A stretch of DNA of 17,522 bases from Phyllobacteriaceae bacterium (GTDB taxonomy: Bacteria > Pseudomonadota > Alphaproteobacteria > Rhizobiales > Ancalomicrobiaceae), in NCBI GenBank assembly GCA_012517025.1, contig JAAYVT010000587.1, positions 1 to 17,522 of the forward strand. Direction: 5' to 3'. The notes under the pieces were generated by a model. That model had not been told where the DNA came from and made no database searches. It saw only the letters and a program-made list of their open reading frames with translations. The position numbers and the translations under genes are program-made. Shown piece by piece: positions 8,134-16,566 of this stretch. Every line of letters begins with the position of its first letter. The stretch's first letter is position 1.

Positions 8134-9462
8134 ATGACGGTGATCGCCGAAACGGGAACCGGACACGGATCCGGTCTCGACGCCGCCTTCGATCGGCGCA
8201 GCAACTTCGGGTGTCGCGGTTGGTCGATCATTCTGATCGAGGCCGCGCTCCTGTGGATCTCGTCGGGGTCGGTGGTGCACGGGCTCAACGTGATCTTGCC
8301 GGCGCTGTCGGAGACTTATTCGCTCGAATACACCCGGCTGCTCGCCCTGGCGACGCCGGCCTCCTGGGCCTCGATCCTGGCCGGCTTCGTCGGCGCCTGG
8401 GTCTGCGGCGAGAAGGGGCCGAAGTTCCTGATCCTGGCGAGCCTGGCCTGCGGCGGCCTCGCCTTCGGGCTGATGGGGACCTGGGGCACGACCACCGGCT
8501 TCGTCACCCTGTTCGCGATCGTCTGCTTCTTCGACAGCTGCTTCGCCTACGTCGGCGGCCCGGCGCTGGTCACCAACTGGTTCCCGCGCAAGAAGGGGCT
8601 CGCCTTCGGCTGGAGCACCATGGGCCAGACCTTCTCCACCGCCACCTACGTGCCCTACGTCGCCTTCTGCTTCGCCACCTTCGGTGTCCAGGCCGGATTC
8701 TGGGGCATCACGGCGATGATGGCGGTGATGTTCGTGGTGGTCTGGGTGTTCGCCGCCGACCGGCCGGAAACTCTCGGCTGCGCCCCCGACAATGTGCCGA
8801 TGAGTGCCGAGGAGATCGATCGGTCGCGGCGCGAGCAAGAAGCGTGGGTGTGCCCCTACACCGTCCGTCAGCTCCTCGGGATGCGTGACGTGTGGTTCAT
8901 GGGCCTCGCCTTCGGCGGTCTCTACATCGTCATCGTCGGCCTGCTGTCGCAGTTCGTGCCGCGCCTCGTCGCCATGGGTTATCCGCTCCCGACCGCGATC
9001 CTCTACATGTCGATCGCCGCGATGGTGGGCGTGCCCGGCGCCTACATGTGGGGCTGGCTCAGCCAGCGGCTCGGCGTCAAGCGCTGCGCCATGCTCTACC
9101 TCGCCTGGTACGCCGTGGCGCTGACCCTCAACATCTTCGAACTGAACACCGTCACCATGTGGATCTCGCTGGCGATGATCGGCGAGGCGCTGGGCGGCGC
9201 CACCAATCTCTCGATGTCGATCGTCGCCGAGAAGTTCCCGCGCGGCGCCTTCGTCAAGGCGTGGGGCGTGGTCAACCCGATCCAATCGATCGTGCGCTGC
9301 TGCGCCTTCGCCATCCTCGCTTTCGGTCTCACCTATCTCGGAGGGTTCCCCGGCGCCTATTCGATCCTGCTGGTCGTGGCGCTGATCTCGATGGTCCTCA
9401 TCTGGAAGGTCGACACGACGCCGCTCGTCGGTCCCGCGCCGGCCGTGAACACCACCGCCTGA
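8134..9462 (+). CDS. OFA-type MFS transporter, first copy
   Basis: The 442-residue major facilitator protein has about 12 hydrophobic helices and a charged central loop near residues 212-245 (CAPDNVPMSAEEIDRSRREQ). The cytoplasmic NWFPRKKGLAFGW motif is typical of the oxalate/formate antiporter (OFA) group, which moves small organic acids, often by exchange. GGGGGG just before the ATG at 8134 fixes the start; the open frame upstream is a shadow of the CoA-transferase. It is a close paralogue of the next gene, sharing the loop, NWFPRKK and the VAEKFPRGAF and VRCCAFAILAFGLTYLGG stretches. Uptake of the ring substrate or a ring-opened acid, or acetate export, are all plausible. Confidence 0.88.
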   Translation: MTVIAETGTGHGSGLDAAFDRRSNFGCRGWSIILIEAALLWISSGSVVHGLNVILPALSETYSLEYTRLLALATPASWASILAGFVGAWVCGEKGPKFLILASLACGGLAFGLMGTWGTTTGFVTLFAIVCFFDSCFAYVGGPALVTNWFPRKKGLAFGWSTMGQTFSTATYVPYVAFCFATFGVQAGFWGITAMMAVMFVVVWVFAADRPETLGCAPDNVPMSAEEIDRSRREQEAWVCPYTVRQLLGMRDVWFMGLAFGGLYIVIVGLLSQFVPRLVAMGYPLPTAILYMSIAAMVGVPGAYMWGWLSQRLGVKRCAMLYLAWYAVALTLNIFELNTVTMWISLAMIGEALGGATNLSMSIVAEKFPRGAFVKAWGVVNPIQSIVRCCAFAILAFGLTYLGGFPGAYSILLVVALISMVLIWKVDTTPLVGPAPAVNTTA

Positions 9463-9466
9463 AACC

Positions 9467-9534
9467 GAGAGGCCTCGCCTCTCCCGTCCCGAACGTCCCG
9501 ACTTCTGCACCCCGCGTCTCGCCTGGAGACGCGG
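9467..9534 (+). other. Two hairpins in the gap between the transporters
   Basis: A 7-bp perfect hairpin (9467-9473 / 9477-9483, loop CTC) begins four bases after the first transporter's stop. A 9-bp perfect hairpin (9512-9520 / 9526-9534, loop GCCTG) follows. Neither has a T-run. They may stabilise the upstream mRNA end or mark processing. Confidence 0.45.
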
Positions 9535-9606
9535 AACGGGGAGACGCGCGCCGCTCGCGACCCGATCGACGAGACCGCCGAATTCCATTCAAGGGAGTGC
9601 ATCGTC

Positions 9607-10896
9607 ATGAGTGAACAGACGGCCGACGCGGCCAGCTTCCCCGCAATTCCCACCGATACGCGGTCGAACTTCGGCCGATGGGGTTGGACGATCGTGATCA
9701 TCGAGGGCCTGATGCTGTGGGTCGCCGCCGGCGTCCAGGTCCACGGTCTCAACATCATCGTACCGGTGCTCTCCGACTACTTCGCCATCCCGAAGACCAC
9801 GTTGCTGTTCTGGGCGACGCCGGCCTCCTGGGGTTCGGTGGTCGCCGCCTACCTGGTCGCCAAGATCGTCGAGGCCAAGGGGGCGAAGTTCGCCATCCTG
9901 TTGAGCCTGGTCGCCTGCGCCGTGTGCTTCGGCCTGCTCGGCACCTTCAATTCGATCTGGGCCTTCGTCGCGCTGTTCGCCGGCGTCTGCTTCTTCGGCT
10001 CCGGCTACGCCTACGTCGCCGGCTTTGCGCTGATCGCCAACTGGTTCCCGCGCAAGAAGAACCTCGCCTTCGGTTGGGTCACCATGGGTCAGACCATGTC
10101 GACCGCGCTGTTCATCCCGCTGCTCGCCATGTGCTTCGGCGTCTTCGGCGTCCAGTTCGGCTTCTGGGCGATCTCCGCCCTGATGATCGTGCTCTTCGTC
10201 CTGGTCGGCGCGCTGGTGGTGAACCTGCCGGAGCAGCGCGGCTGCACCCCCGACAACGTGCCGATGAGCGCCGCCGAGATCGAGCGTTCGAAGCAGGAAC
10301 AGGCGAACTACGTCGCCCCCTTCACCTCGCTGCAGCTCCTCAAGATGCGCGACGTGTGGACCATCGGCATCGGCTCGGGCGGCATCTTCGTGGTGCTGGT
10401 CGGCGTGCTGTCGCAGCTGGTTCCGCGGCTGATGGCGATGGGTTTCCCGCTCAACACGGCCATCCTCTACATGTCGATCGCCGCCTTCATCGGCGTGCCC
10501 GGCGCCTATTTCTGGGGCTGGCTCGGCCAGAAGGTCTCCACCAAGGCCGGCCTGATCATCTACAGCCTGTGGTGGTTGGTGGCGGTGGTGCTGAACATGT
10601 TCGAGTTCAACACCTGGACCCTCTACGCCTCGCTGCTGATGATCGGCATCTCCTTCGGCGGCGCCTCCAACCTCACCACCTCGATCGTGGCCGAGAAGTT
10701 CCCGCGCGGCGCCTTCATCACCGCCTTCGGGGTGATCCAGCCGATCCAGGGCGTGATCCGCTGCTGCGCCTTCGCGGTCCTCGCCTTCGGCCTCACCTAC
10801 CTCGGCGGTTACGCCGGCGCCTATGCGCTGCTCGCCTGCATCGCGGTCGTCAACGCCTTCCTGTTCTGGATCACCGACACCTCGCCGGTGGCCTGA
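9607..10896 (+). CDS. OFA-type MFS transporter, second copy
   Basis: The 429-residue protein has the same architecture as its neighbour: about 12 helices, NWFPRKKNLAFGW, the central loop CTPDNVPMSAAEIERSKQEQ and VIRCCAFAVLAFGLTYLGG. AAGGGAG about 10 nt before the ATG at 9607 supports the start. The clear differences lie in helices 1-4 and 7, where the pore is lined, so the copies probably handle different solutes or directions. Keeping both in one operon with AckA/Pta fits a substrate importer plus an acid exporter, but this is inference. Confidence 0.88.
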   Translation: MSEQTADAASFPAIPTDTRSNFGRWGWTIVIIEGLMLWVAAGVQVHGLNIIVPVLSDYFAIPKTTLLFWATPASWGSVVAAYLVAKIVEAKGAKFAILLSLVACAVCFGLLGTFNSIWAFVALFAGVCFFGSGYAYVAGFALIANWFPRKKNLAFGWVTMGQTMSTALFIPLLAMCFGVFGVQFGFWAISALMIVLFVLVGALVVNLPEQRGCTPDNVPMSAAEIERSKQEQANYVAPFTSLQLLKMRDVWTIGIGSGGIFVVLVGVLSQLVPRLMAMGFPLNTAILYMSIAAFIGVPGAYFWGWLGQKVSTKAGLIIYSLWWLVAVVLNMFEFNTWTLYASLLMIGISFGGASNLTTSIVAEKFPRGAFITAFGVIQPIQGVIRCCAFAVLAFGLTYLGGYAGAYALLACIAVVNAFLFWITDTSPVA

Positions 10897-10904
10897 CCAC
10901 GCAT

Positions 10905-10992
10905 CGGTCGCGCGGTGTCCCTCCGAAGCCGCGCGACCGGCCGGCGGCGGGGGAGGGGGTTCGTCGCCCCGTACTCCTCCTCCCCCGCCGCC
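10905..10992 (+). other. Two long GC hairpins between transporter and thiolase
   Basis: A perfect 11-bp stem (10905-10915 / 10929-10939) is followed by a perfect 14-bp stem (10943-10956 / 10979-10992). Neither is followed by a T-run. They occupy most of the 134-nt gap and could reduce read-through or protect the upstream transcript from 3' exonucleases. Confidence 0.5.
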
Positions 10993-11030
10993 TCCTTCCA
11001 TTCTCGTTCATCCCAGAGGTCGCAGTTCTC

Positions 11031-12203
11031 ATGTCCGACGTGGTCATCGTCTCGGCGGTCCGCACCGCCATCGGTTCTTTCAACGGAACGCTGGCGCCGC
11101 TCGCCGCCCACGAACTCGGCGCGATCGTCGTCCGCGAGGCGCTGGCTCGCGCCGCGATCGCGCCGGCGGAAGTCGACGAGGTGATCTTCGGGCAGGTGCT
11201 GGTCGCCGGTCACGGGCAGAACCCGGTCCGCCGCGCCGCCCTCGCCGCCGGTCTGCCGGTGTCTTCGACCGCGCTCGGTCTCAGTCAGGTCTGCGGCTCG
11301 GGCCTCCGGTCGGTGCTGATCGGCGCCCAGGTGATCGCCGCCGGCGACGCCGACGTCGTCGTGGTCGGCGGTCAGGAGAGCATGAGCCAAGCCCGCCATG
11401 CCGTGCATCTTCGCCCCGGCGTCAAGATGGGGCCGGCGACGATGGTCGACACCATGATCACCGACGGTCTGTGGGACGCCTTCAACGACTACCACATGGG
11501 CCGCACCGCCGAGAACGTCGCGGAGAAGTGGGAGCTGACCCGCGTCGATCTCGACGCCTTCGCCGTCCGCTCGCAGCTGCGCGCCGCCGCCGCCCGCGCG
11601 GCGGGCCGGTTCGTCGACGAGATCGTGCCGGTGACGATCAAGGGTCGCAAGGGCGACGTGGTCTTCGCCGAGGACGAATACGTCAAGCCCGACACCACCT
11701 TCGAAGGGCTGGCCAAGCTGCGGCCGGCCTTCGACCCGCAGGGCAAGGTCACCGCCGGCAACGCCTCCGGTCTCAACGACGGCGCCGCCGCGCTGGTGCT
11801 GATGACGGCCGAGGCGGCGGAGCGTCGCGGTCTGATGCCGCTGGCGCGGATCGCCGCCGGGGCGGTCGCCGGGGTCGATCCGGCGATCATGGGCATCGGC
11901 CCGGTGCCGGCGACCCGCAAGGCGCTCGCCAAGGCCGGCTGGAGCGTCGACGACCTCGATCTGATCGAGGCCAACGAGGCCTTCGCCGCCCAGGCGATCG
12001 CGGTGACGCGCGACCTCGGGCTCGATCCGAACCGCACCAACGTCAACGGCGGCGCCATCGCGCTCGGCCATCCGATCGGTGCCTCGGGCGCCCGCATCCT
12101 GGTGACCTTGCTCCACGAGATGCGCCGCCGCGATGCCCGCAAGGGTCTCGCCACTCTGTGCGTCGGCGGCGGCATGGGCGTGTCCCTGCTCGTCGAACGC
12201 TGA
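11031..12203 (+). CDS. Acetyl-CoA C-acetyltransferase (second thiolase)
   Basis: This 390-residue thiolase follows the PhaA/AtoB pattern closely: C88 in SQVCGSGLRSV, VVVGGQESMSQARH (110-123), NEAFAAQ (315-321), H347 in GHPIGASG and C377 in CVGGGMG. Length and motifs suit acetoacetyl-CoA thiolysis to two acetyl-CoA. The ATG at 11031 has only a modest AGAGG 11 nt upstream. It sits directly before acetate kinase and Pta, so the acetyl-CoA it makes can go straight to acetate and ATP. Confidence 0.92.
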   Translation: MSDVVIVSAVRTAIGSFNGTLAPLAAHELGAIVVREALARAAIAPAEVDEVIFGQVLVAGHGQNPVRRAALAAGLPVSSTALGLSQVCGSGLRSVLIGAQVIAAGDADVVVVGGQESMSQARHAVHLRPGVKMGPATMVDTMITDGLWDAFNDYHMGRTAENVAEKWELTRVDLDAFAVRSQLRAAAARAAGRFVDEIVPVTIKGRKGDVVFAEDEYVKPDTTFEGLAKLRPAFDPQGKVTAGNASGLNDGAAALVLMTAEAAERRGLMPLARIAAGAVAGVDPAIMGIGPVPATRKALAKAGWSVDDLDLIEANEAFAAQAIAVTRDLGLDPNRTNVNGGAIALGHPIGASGARILVTLLHEMRRRDARKGLATLCVGGGMGVSLLVER

Positions 12204-12211
12204 AGTTTCGC

Positions 12212-12237
12212 CCCGCCGCCGCCTCCGTGGCGGCGGG
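12212..12237 (+). other. GC hairpin between thiolase and acetate kinase
   Basis: A perfect 9-bp stem (12212-12220 / 12229-12237) with an 8-nt loop lies between the thiolase stop and the acetate kinase ribosome binding site. There is no adjacent T-run; the CGTTTTT further downstream (12244-12253) is short and offset. Partial termination or mRNA processing is possible. Confidence 0.4.
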
Positions 12238-12270
12238 ATCCGTCCTCGTTTTTCCGGAGGGTCTCGCGTC

Positions 12271-13536
12271 GTGACCGATACGTCTCCACTCGTCCTCGTC
12301 GTCAACTGCGGGTCGTCGTCGCTGAAGTTCGCGTTGTTCGACCTCGATCGTCCGAGCCCGCTCATGAGCGGTCTCGCCGAGAAACTCGGCTCGCGCGACG
12401 CCTCGATCCGCATCGTCTTCGACGGTGAGCGCTCGTCGACCAATCTGCCCGGCGCCGACCATGCCAAGGCGCTCGCCGGTCTCGTCGCCTTCCTGGAGGG
12501 CCGGGGGCTGCTCGGCCGCATCCGCGCGGTCGGCCACCGCGTCGTCCACGGCGGCGAGCGCTTCACCCACTCGGTGGAGATCACGCCGGAGGTGGTGGAA
12601 GGCATCGAGGCCTGCGCCGCGTTGGCGCCGCTGCACAATCCGGCCAACCTGATCGGCATCCGTGCCGCCCGGGAGGCGCTGCCGGAGGCCCGCCACGTCG
12701 CGGTGTTCGACACCGCCTTCCATCAGACCATGCCGCCGTCGGCCTATCTCTACGCCCTGCCGCAGCGCTATCGGCGCGAGCTCGGAGTGCGTCGCTACGG
12801 CTTCCACGGCACTTCGCATCGCTTCGTCGCCGCCCGCACCGTCGAGGTGTTGGGGCTCGATCCGCACGATCACGGCCTGATCGTCGTCCACCTCGGCAAC
12901 GGCGCCTCGGCGACGGCGGTGCGCGACGGCGCCAGCGTCGACACCTCGATGGGCCTGACCCCCGCCGAGGGGCTGATCATGGGCACGCGCTGCGGCGACG
13001 TCGACGTCGGCGCGGTGCTCTACATCGCCCGCGCCGAGAAGCTCGACATCGACGGCATCGACGCGATGGTCAACCGCGAGAGCGGTCTGCTCGGGCTCTC
13101 CGAACTGTCGAACGACTGCCGCACCCTCGAACAGGCGGCGCGCGACGGCCACGCCGGCGCCATCGAGGCGCTGGAGGTGTTCGCCCATCGCGTCGCCCGC
13201 ACCGTCGGCAGCCTCGCCATGTCGCTGGCGCGGCTCGACGCGATCGTCTTCACCGGCGGCATCGGCGAGAACTCCGCCTGCGTCCGCGCCGCCGTGCTCA
13301 CTCGGCTCGGCCTGCTCGGCGTCGAACTCGACGAAGCGGCGAACCGGGCGGTGCCGCACGGGGCCGTCGGCATCGTCAGCCGCTCGCAGCATCCCGTCGC
13401 GCTGGTCGTCCCGACCGACGAGGAACGGATGATCGCCTGCGACACCGCCACCCTGGTTCTCGACCGGCCTCTGGCCGTGCCCGCCGTCGATCACCCGATC
13501 GTGGCACGCGAATGCGCGCGAGGAAGTCTGCAATGA
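12271..13536 (+). CDS. ackA: Acetate kinase
   Basis: Acetate kinase interconverts acetyl phosphate + ADP with acetate + ATP. The 421-residue protein shows the ASKHA-fold signatures VNCGSSSLKF (from residue 11), GHRVVHGG, FDTAFHQTMP, RYGFHGTSHR, VVHLGNGASATAV, FTGGIGEN and TDEERMIACDT (catalytic Glu region). The usual GTRSGDxDPG motif reads GTRCGDVDVG here, a mild variation. It starts with GTG at 12271, just upstream of the first conserved motif, with GGAGG about 10 nt before. Its stop overlaps the Pta start by four bases (ATGA), so the two are translationally coupled. Placement inside a catabolic operon suggests substrate-level ATP formation from this particular substrate. Confidence 0.96.
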   Translation: MTDTSPLVLVVNCGSSSLKFALFDLDRPSPLMSGLAEKLGSRDASIRIVFDGERSSTNLPGADHAKALAGLVAFLEGRGLLGRIRAVGHRVVHGGERFTHSVEITPEVVEGIEACAALAPLHNPANLIGIRAAREALPEARHVAVFDTAFHQTMPPSAYLYALPQRYRRELGVRRYGFHGTSHRFVAARTVEVLGLDPHDHGLIVVHLGNGASATAVRDGASVDTSMGLTPAEGLIMGTRCGDVDVGAVLYIARAEKLDIDGIDAMVNRESGLLGLSELSNDCRTLEQAARDGHAGAIEALEVFAHRVARTVGSLAMSLARLDAIVFTGGIGENSACVRAAVLTRLGLLGVELDEAANRAVPHGAVGIVSRSQHPVALVVPTDEERMIACDTATLVLDRPLAVPAVDHPIVARECARGSLQ

Positions 13537-15614
13537 TCCCGTCCGATCGCCCCCGCATGTTGTTCGTCGCGCCGACCTCGGCCGACTTCGAGATCGCCGC
13601 CGTCACCCTCGGTCTGGTCGACGCGCTGCGGTCGATCGGGCTCGACGTCGGTTGGGTGAAGCCGGTCGGCGACCCCGTCGGCCCCTCCGACGGACCCGGC
13701 GACGACGGCACCCGCTCCGTCTCCTTCGCGCGTCGTCTGTTCGGCTTCGCCGCGCCCGATCCGATCCCTCTGGCGCGCGCCGAGGAGATGATCCGCACCG
13801 GCCGCTCCGACGCCCTGCTCGAAGAGGTGGTGGGGTTGGTCGAAGGGCTCGGCGGAGCCCACGACGTGGTGGTGGTCGAGGGCACGGTGCCCGGCGACGG
13901 CCACGCTCTGGTGGCCGACCTCGAGCTCGCCATGGCGCGCAGCCTGTCGGCCGAGCCGATCGCGGTGGTCAGCGGGCGTTGCGGCCGGGTCGAGGCGATC
14001 GCCGACACCGTCGCCGACACGGTGCACCGGCTCGGCGGTCCCGGCGTCGTCGCCGGCGTCGTGGTGACGCGTCTTCCCGACCGGGCGATCCTGAAACTGC
14101 GCGAGACCACGCTCGCCGCGCCGCTGTTGGCGGTGCTCGCCGAGGATTCCGGCCTCGCCGCCCCGCGCCTCGCCGACGTCGTCGCCGATCTCGGCTTCGC
14201 CGCGATCCACCCCGGTGCCCTCGCTTCGGCACGGATGCAGGACGTGGTGGTGGCGGCCCGCAGCCCCGAACATCTGGTCGGTCTGCTGCGTCCCGGCACG
14301 CTGGTGGTCACCCCCGGCGACCGCAACGACGTCGTCACCGCGACGGTGCTCGCCCATGCGAGCGGCATGCCGATCGCCGGTCTGTTGCTCACCTGCGGGG
14401 CGCGGCCGGACGACGCCCTCGTCGCGTTCCTGCGGCCGCGTTGGGGGACCTTGCCGGTCCTCACCACCGATCTGCAGACCTTCGACGTCGCCGCCCGGCT
14501 CGCCGCCTTCGATCGCTCGGTCCGGGGCGAGGACGTCGCCCGGATGGAGCGCCTGATCGCCCATGCCGGCGAGAACCTCGACCTGCGCGCCCTCGCCGTC
14601 GATCGCGATCGTCCGTCGCGTCGCACCCTGCCGCCGCCGATGTTCCGCCATCAGCTGATCCTGGCGGCGCGCGCCGCCGATCGCCGCATCGTGTTGCCGG
14701 AGGGCGACGAGCCGCGCACCCTGGCGGCCGCCGCCGATTGCGCCCGGCGCGGCATCGCCCGCTGCGTCCTGCTCGGCGATCCGACGACCGTGCGCGACGT
14801 CGCCGCCCGCCACGGCGTCGATCTGCCGGAGGGGGTCGAGATCGTCGATCCGGCGACCATCCGCGAGACCTACGTCGCGCCCATGGTGGCGTTGCGCCGG
14901 TCGAAGGGACTGACGCCGGAGCAGGCGCTCGCCCAGCTCGAGGACACGGTGGTGCTCGGCACCATGATGCTCGCCGAGGGCCACGTCGACGGCTTGGTGT
15001 CGGGCGCCGTCCACACCACCGCCTCGACGGTTCGCCCGGCGCTGCAGCTGATCAAGACGGCACCGGGCAATTCGCTGGTCTCCAGCGTGTTCTTCATGCT
15101 GATGCCGGATCAGGTGCTGATCTACGGCGACTGCGCCGTCAATCCCGACCCGACGGTCGAGGAACTGGCGGAGATCGCGGCGCAATGCGGCGACACCGCG
15201 ACCGCCTTCGGCCTGGAGCCGCGGGTCGCCATGATCTCCTATTCGACCGGCGCGTCGGGATCGGGCGAGGACGTCGAAAAGGTCCGTGAGGCGTCGCGGT
15301 TGGTCCGCGAACTGCGCCCGGAGCTGCTCGTCGATGGGCCGATGCAATACGACGCGGCGGCGGTGGCGAGCGTCGGCCGGCAGAAGGCGCCGGAGAGCCC
15401 GGTGGCGGGACGCGCCAACGTCTTCGTCTTCCCCGACCTCAACACCGGCAACACCACCTACAAGGCGGTGCAACGCTCGGCCGACGTCGTCTCGATCGGA
15501 CCGATGCTGCAAGGGCTCGCCAAGCCGGTCAACGACCTCTCTCGCGGCGCTCTGGTCGACGACATCGTCTACACGATCGCCGTCACCGCCATTCAGGCCG
15601 CGCGCCGCGCGTGA
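13533..15614 (+). CDS. pta: Phosphate acetyltransferase, long form
   Basis: Pta converts acetyl-CoA + phosphate to acetyl phosphate + CoA. The 693-residue protein is the long three-part type. It has an N-terminal BioD/CobB-like P-loop-fold domain with a degenerate P-loop (MLFVAPTSADFEIAAVTLGL), a central DRTGG-type domain (about 210-335), and a catalytic PTA domain from about 370 to the end. The catalytic domain shows RIVLPEGDEPRTLAAA, VLGTMMLAEGHVDGLVSGA, SYSTGASGSG, DGPMQYDAA and FPDLNTGNTTYKAVQRS. The start ATG overlaps the ackA stop, with GAGGAAG upstream, and is preferred over an ATG at 13512 inside ackA. Long-form Pta enzymes are often allosterically controlled through the N-terminal part. 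Confidence 0.95.
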   Translation: MIPSDRPRMLFVAPTSADFEIAAVTLGLVDALRSIGLDVGWVKPVGDPVGPSDGPGDDGTRSVSFARRLFGFAAPDPIPLARAEEMIRTGRSDALLEEVVGLVEGLGGAHDVVVVEGTVPGDGHALVADLELAMARSLSAEPIAVVSGRCGRVEAIADTVADTVHRLGGPGVVAGVVVTRLPDRAILKLRETTLAAPLLAVLAEDSGLAAPRLADVVADLGFAAIHPGALASARMQDVVVAARSPEHLVGLLRPGTLVVTPGDRNDVVTATVLAHASGMPIAGLLLTCGARPDDALVAFLRPRWGTLPVLTTDLQTFDVAARLAAFDRSVRGEDVARMERLIAHAGENLDLRALAVDRDRPSRRTLPPPMFRHQLILAARAADRRIVLPEGDEPRTLAAAADCARRGIARCVLLGDPTTVRDVAARHGVDLPEGVEIVDPATIRETYVAPMVALRRSKGLTPEQALAQLEDTVVLGTMMLAEGHVDGLVSGAVHTTASTVRPALQLIKTAPGNSLVSSVFFMLMPDQVLIYGDCAVNPDPTVEELAEIAAQCGDTATAFGLEPRVAMISYSTGASGSGEDVEKVREASRLVRELRPELLVDGPMQYDAAAVASVGRQKAPESPVAGRANVFVFPDLNTGNTTYKAVQRSADVVSIGPMLQGLAKPVNDLSRGALVDDIVYTIAVTAIQAARRA

Positions 15615-15672
15615 CCTCGAACGCCGACCGGTCCGAAGCCGGCCTCCACCGGCGCGGGCGCAGGCCGACACG

Positions 15673-15713
15673 ACGGCGGTGAGACCCGGATTTCCGGTTC
15701 TCGCCGCCGTTTC
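15673..15713 (+). terminator. Hairpin terminator after pta
   Basis: A 17-nt-arm hairpin (15673-15689 / 15694-15710, one G-U pair and one mismatch, loop ATTT) lies 58 nt past the pta stop. It is followed by a short TTT (15710-15712) and CCGG. It probably ends, or weakens, transcription between the main operon and the SDR gene. Confidence 0.5.
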
Positions 15714-15752
15714 CGGACTTCTCCACGAACGATCAGACAATGGTGAGACATC

Positions 15753-16511
15753 ATGGGACGCTTGGAAGGTAAGATCGCGATCGTCACCGGCTCCAGCTCG
15801 GGCATCGGCAAGACGACGGCGGAAGTGTTCGCCCGCGAGGGCGCGACGGTGGTGCTGGTGGCCCGCCGCGAGGAACGGCTCCGCGAGGTGAAGGCGTGGA
15901 TCGCGGCGGTGGGCGGCGCGGCCGACTACGTCGTCGCCGATCTGGCGGACCGCGCCGAATGCGACCGGGTGGTCGAGACGGTGATCGCGAAGTTCGGCCG
16001 CATCGACGTGCTGGTCAACAACGCCGGCATCCCCGATCGCCACATGCCGACCACCCGCACCTCGGACGAGCTGTGGGATCGCGTCGTCGCGGTCGATCTG
16101 ACCAGCGTCTTCCACCTCTGCCGCGCCACCCTGAAGCACATGGAGACGCGCGGCTCCGGCAGCATCGTCAACATCTCCTCGATCGGCGCGCGCGGTCTCG
16201 CCGGCGCCGCCTATTCCTCCGCGAAGGCGGGCCTGCTGGCGCTCACCCGCAACATCGCCATCCAGTTCGCCGGCAAGGGCATCCGCTGCAACGCCACGCT
16301 GCCCGGCCCGACCCCGACCGAGCTCAACACGCCCGAAGCGCTGGCGACCTTCGATCCGGAGATGCCCGCCGTCACGGCCCGTCACTTCGATCTGAGCGTG
16401 CCGGAAGCCGACACCTTCGATCAGGCCGCGGCCATCCTGTTCTTCGCCAGCGACGAGTCGAAGGCGATGACCGGTCAGTGCCTGACCGTCGACAACGGCG
16501 CCACGCTCTGA
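15753..16511 (+). CDS. SDR-family NADP(H)-dependent oxidoreductase
   Basis: The 252-residue classical short-chain dehydrogenase has TGSSSGIG (12-19) for the cofactor, NNAG (89-92), catalytic Ser at 142/143, and Y154/K158 in AYSSAKAG. Arg38 and Arg39 at the end of the second beta strand favour NADP(H) over NAD(H). The segment after the active site, LPGPTPTELNTPEA, and the long lid (about 190-222) would shape substrate choice. A weak ribosome binding site precedes the ATG at 15753. In the proposed pathway it could be the 3-hydroxy-5-oxohexanoate dehydrogenase or an SDR-type phloroglucinol reductase; known phloroglucinol reductases are SDRs that use NADPH. The sequence alone does not decide between them. 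Confidence 0.88.
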   Translation: MGRLEGKIAIVTGSSSGIGKTTAEVFAREGATVVLVARREERLREVKAWIAAVGGAADYVVADLADRAECDRVVETVIAKFGRIDVLVNNAGIPDRHMPTTRTSDELWDRVVAVDLTSVFHLCRATLKHMETRGSGSIVNISSIGARGLAGAAYSSAKAGLLALTRNIAIQFAGKGIRCNATLPGPTPTELNTPEALATFDPEMPAVTARHFDLSVPEADTFDQAAAILFFASDESKAMTGQCLTVDNGATL

Positions 16512-16523
16512 GGCGACCCACGG

Positions 16524-16560
16524 CGACGGCGCGTCGACCCTCGAGGTCGTCGCGCCGTCG
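16524..16560. terminator. GC hairpin between convergent SDR and symporter genes
   Basis: Sixteen-nt arms at 16524-16539 and 16545-16560 pair with a single T-T mismatch around a 5-nt loop. The hairpin fills the 55-nt gap between two convergent genes and lacks a T-run on either strand. A two-way stop is likely by position. Confidence 0.45.
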
Positions 16561-16566
16561 CGCCGA

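Noticed and set aside
9678..11030. Long N-terminal extension of the second thiolase frame (841 codons in all)
   Set aside because: The extension is an arginine-rich shadow of the second transporter. Thiolase homology starts at the ATG at 11031.
13491..16385. A 964-codon open frame on the minus strand, antisense to ackA, pta and the SDR gene
   Set aside because: It is the mirror of well-identified plus-strand genes in GC-rich DNA. Its translation is a low-complexity mix of Arg, Gly, Asp and His without family motifs or helices.
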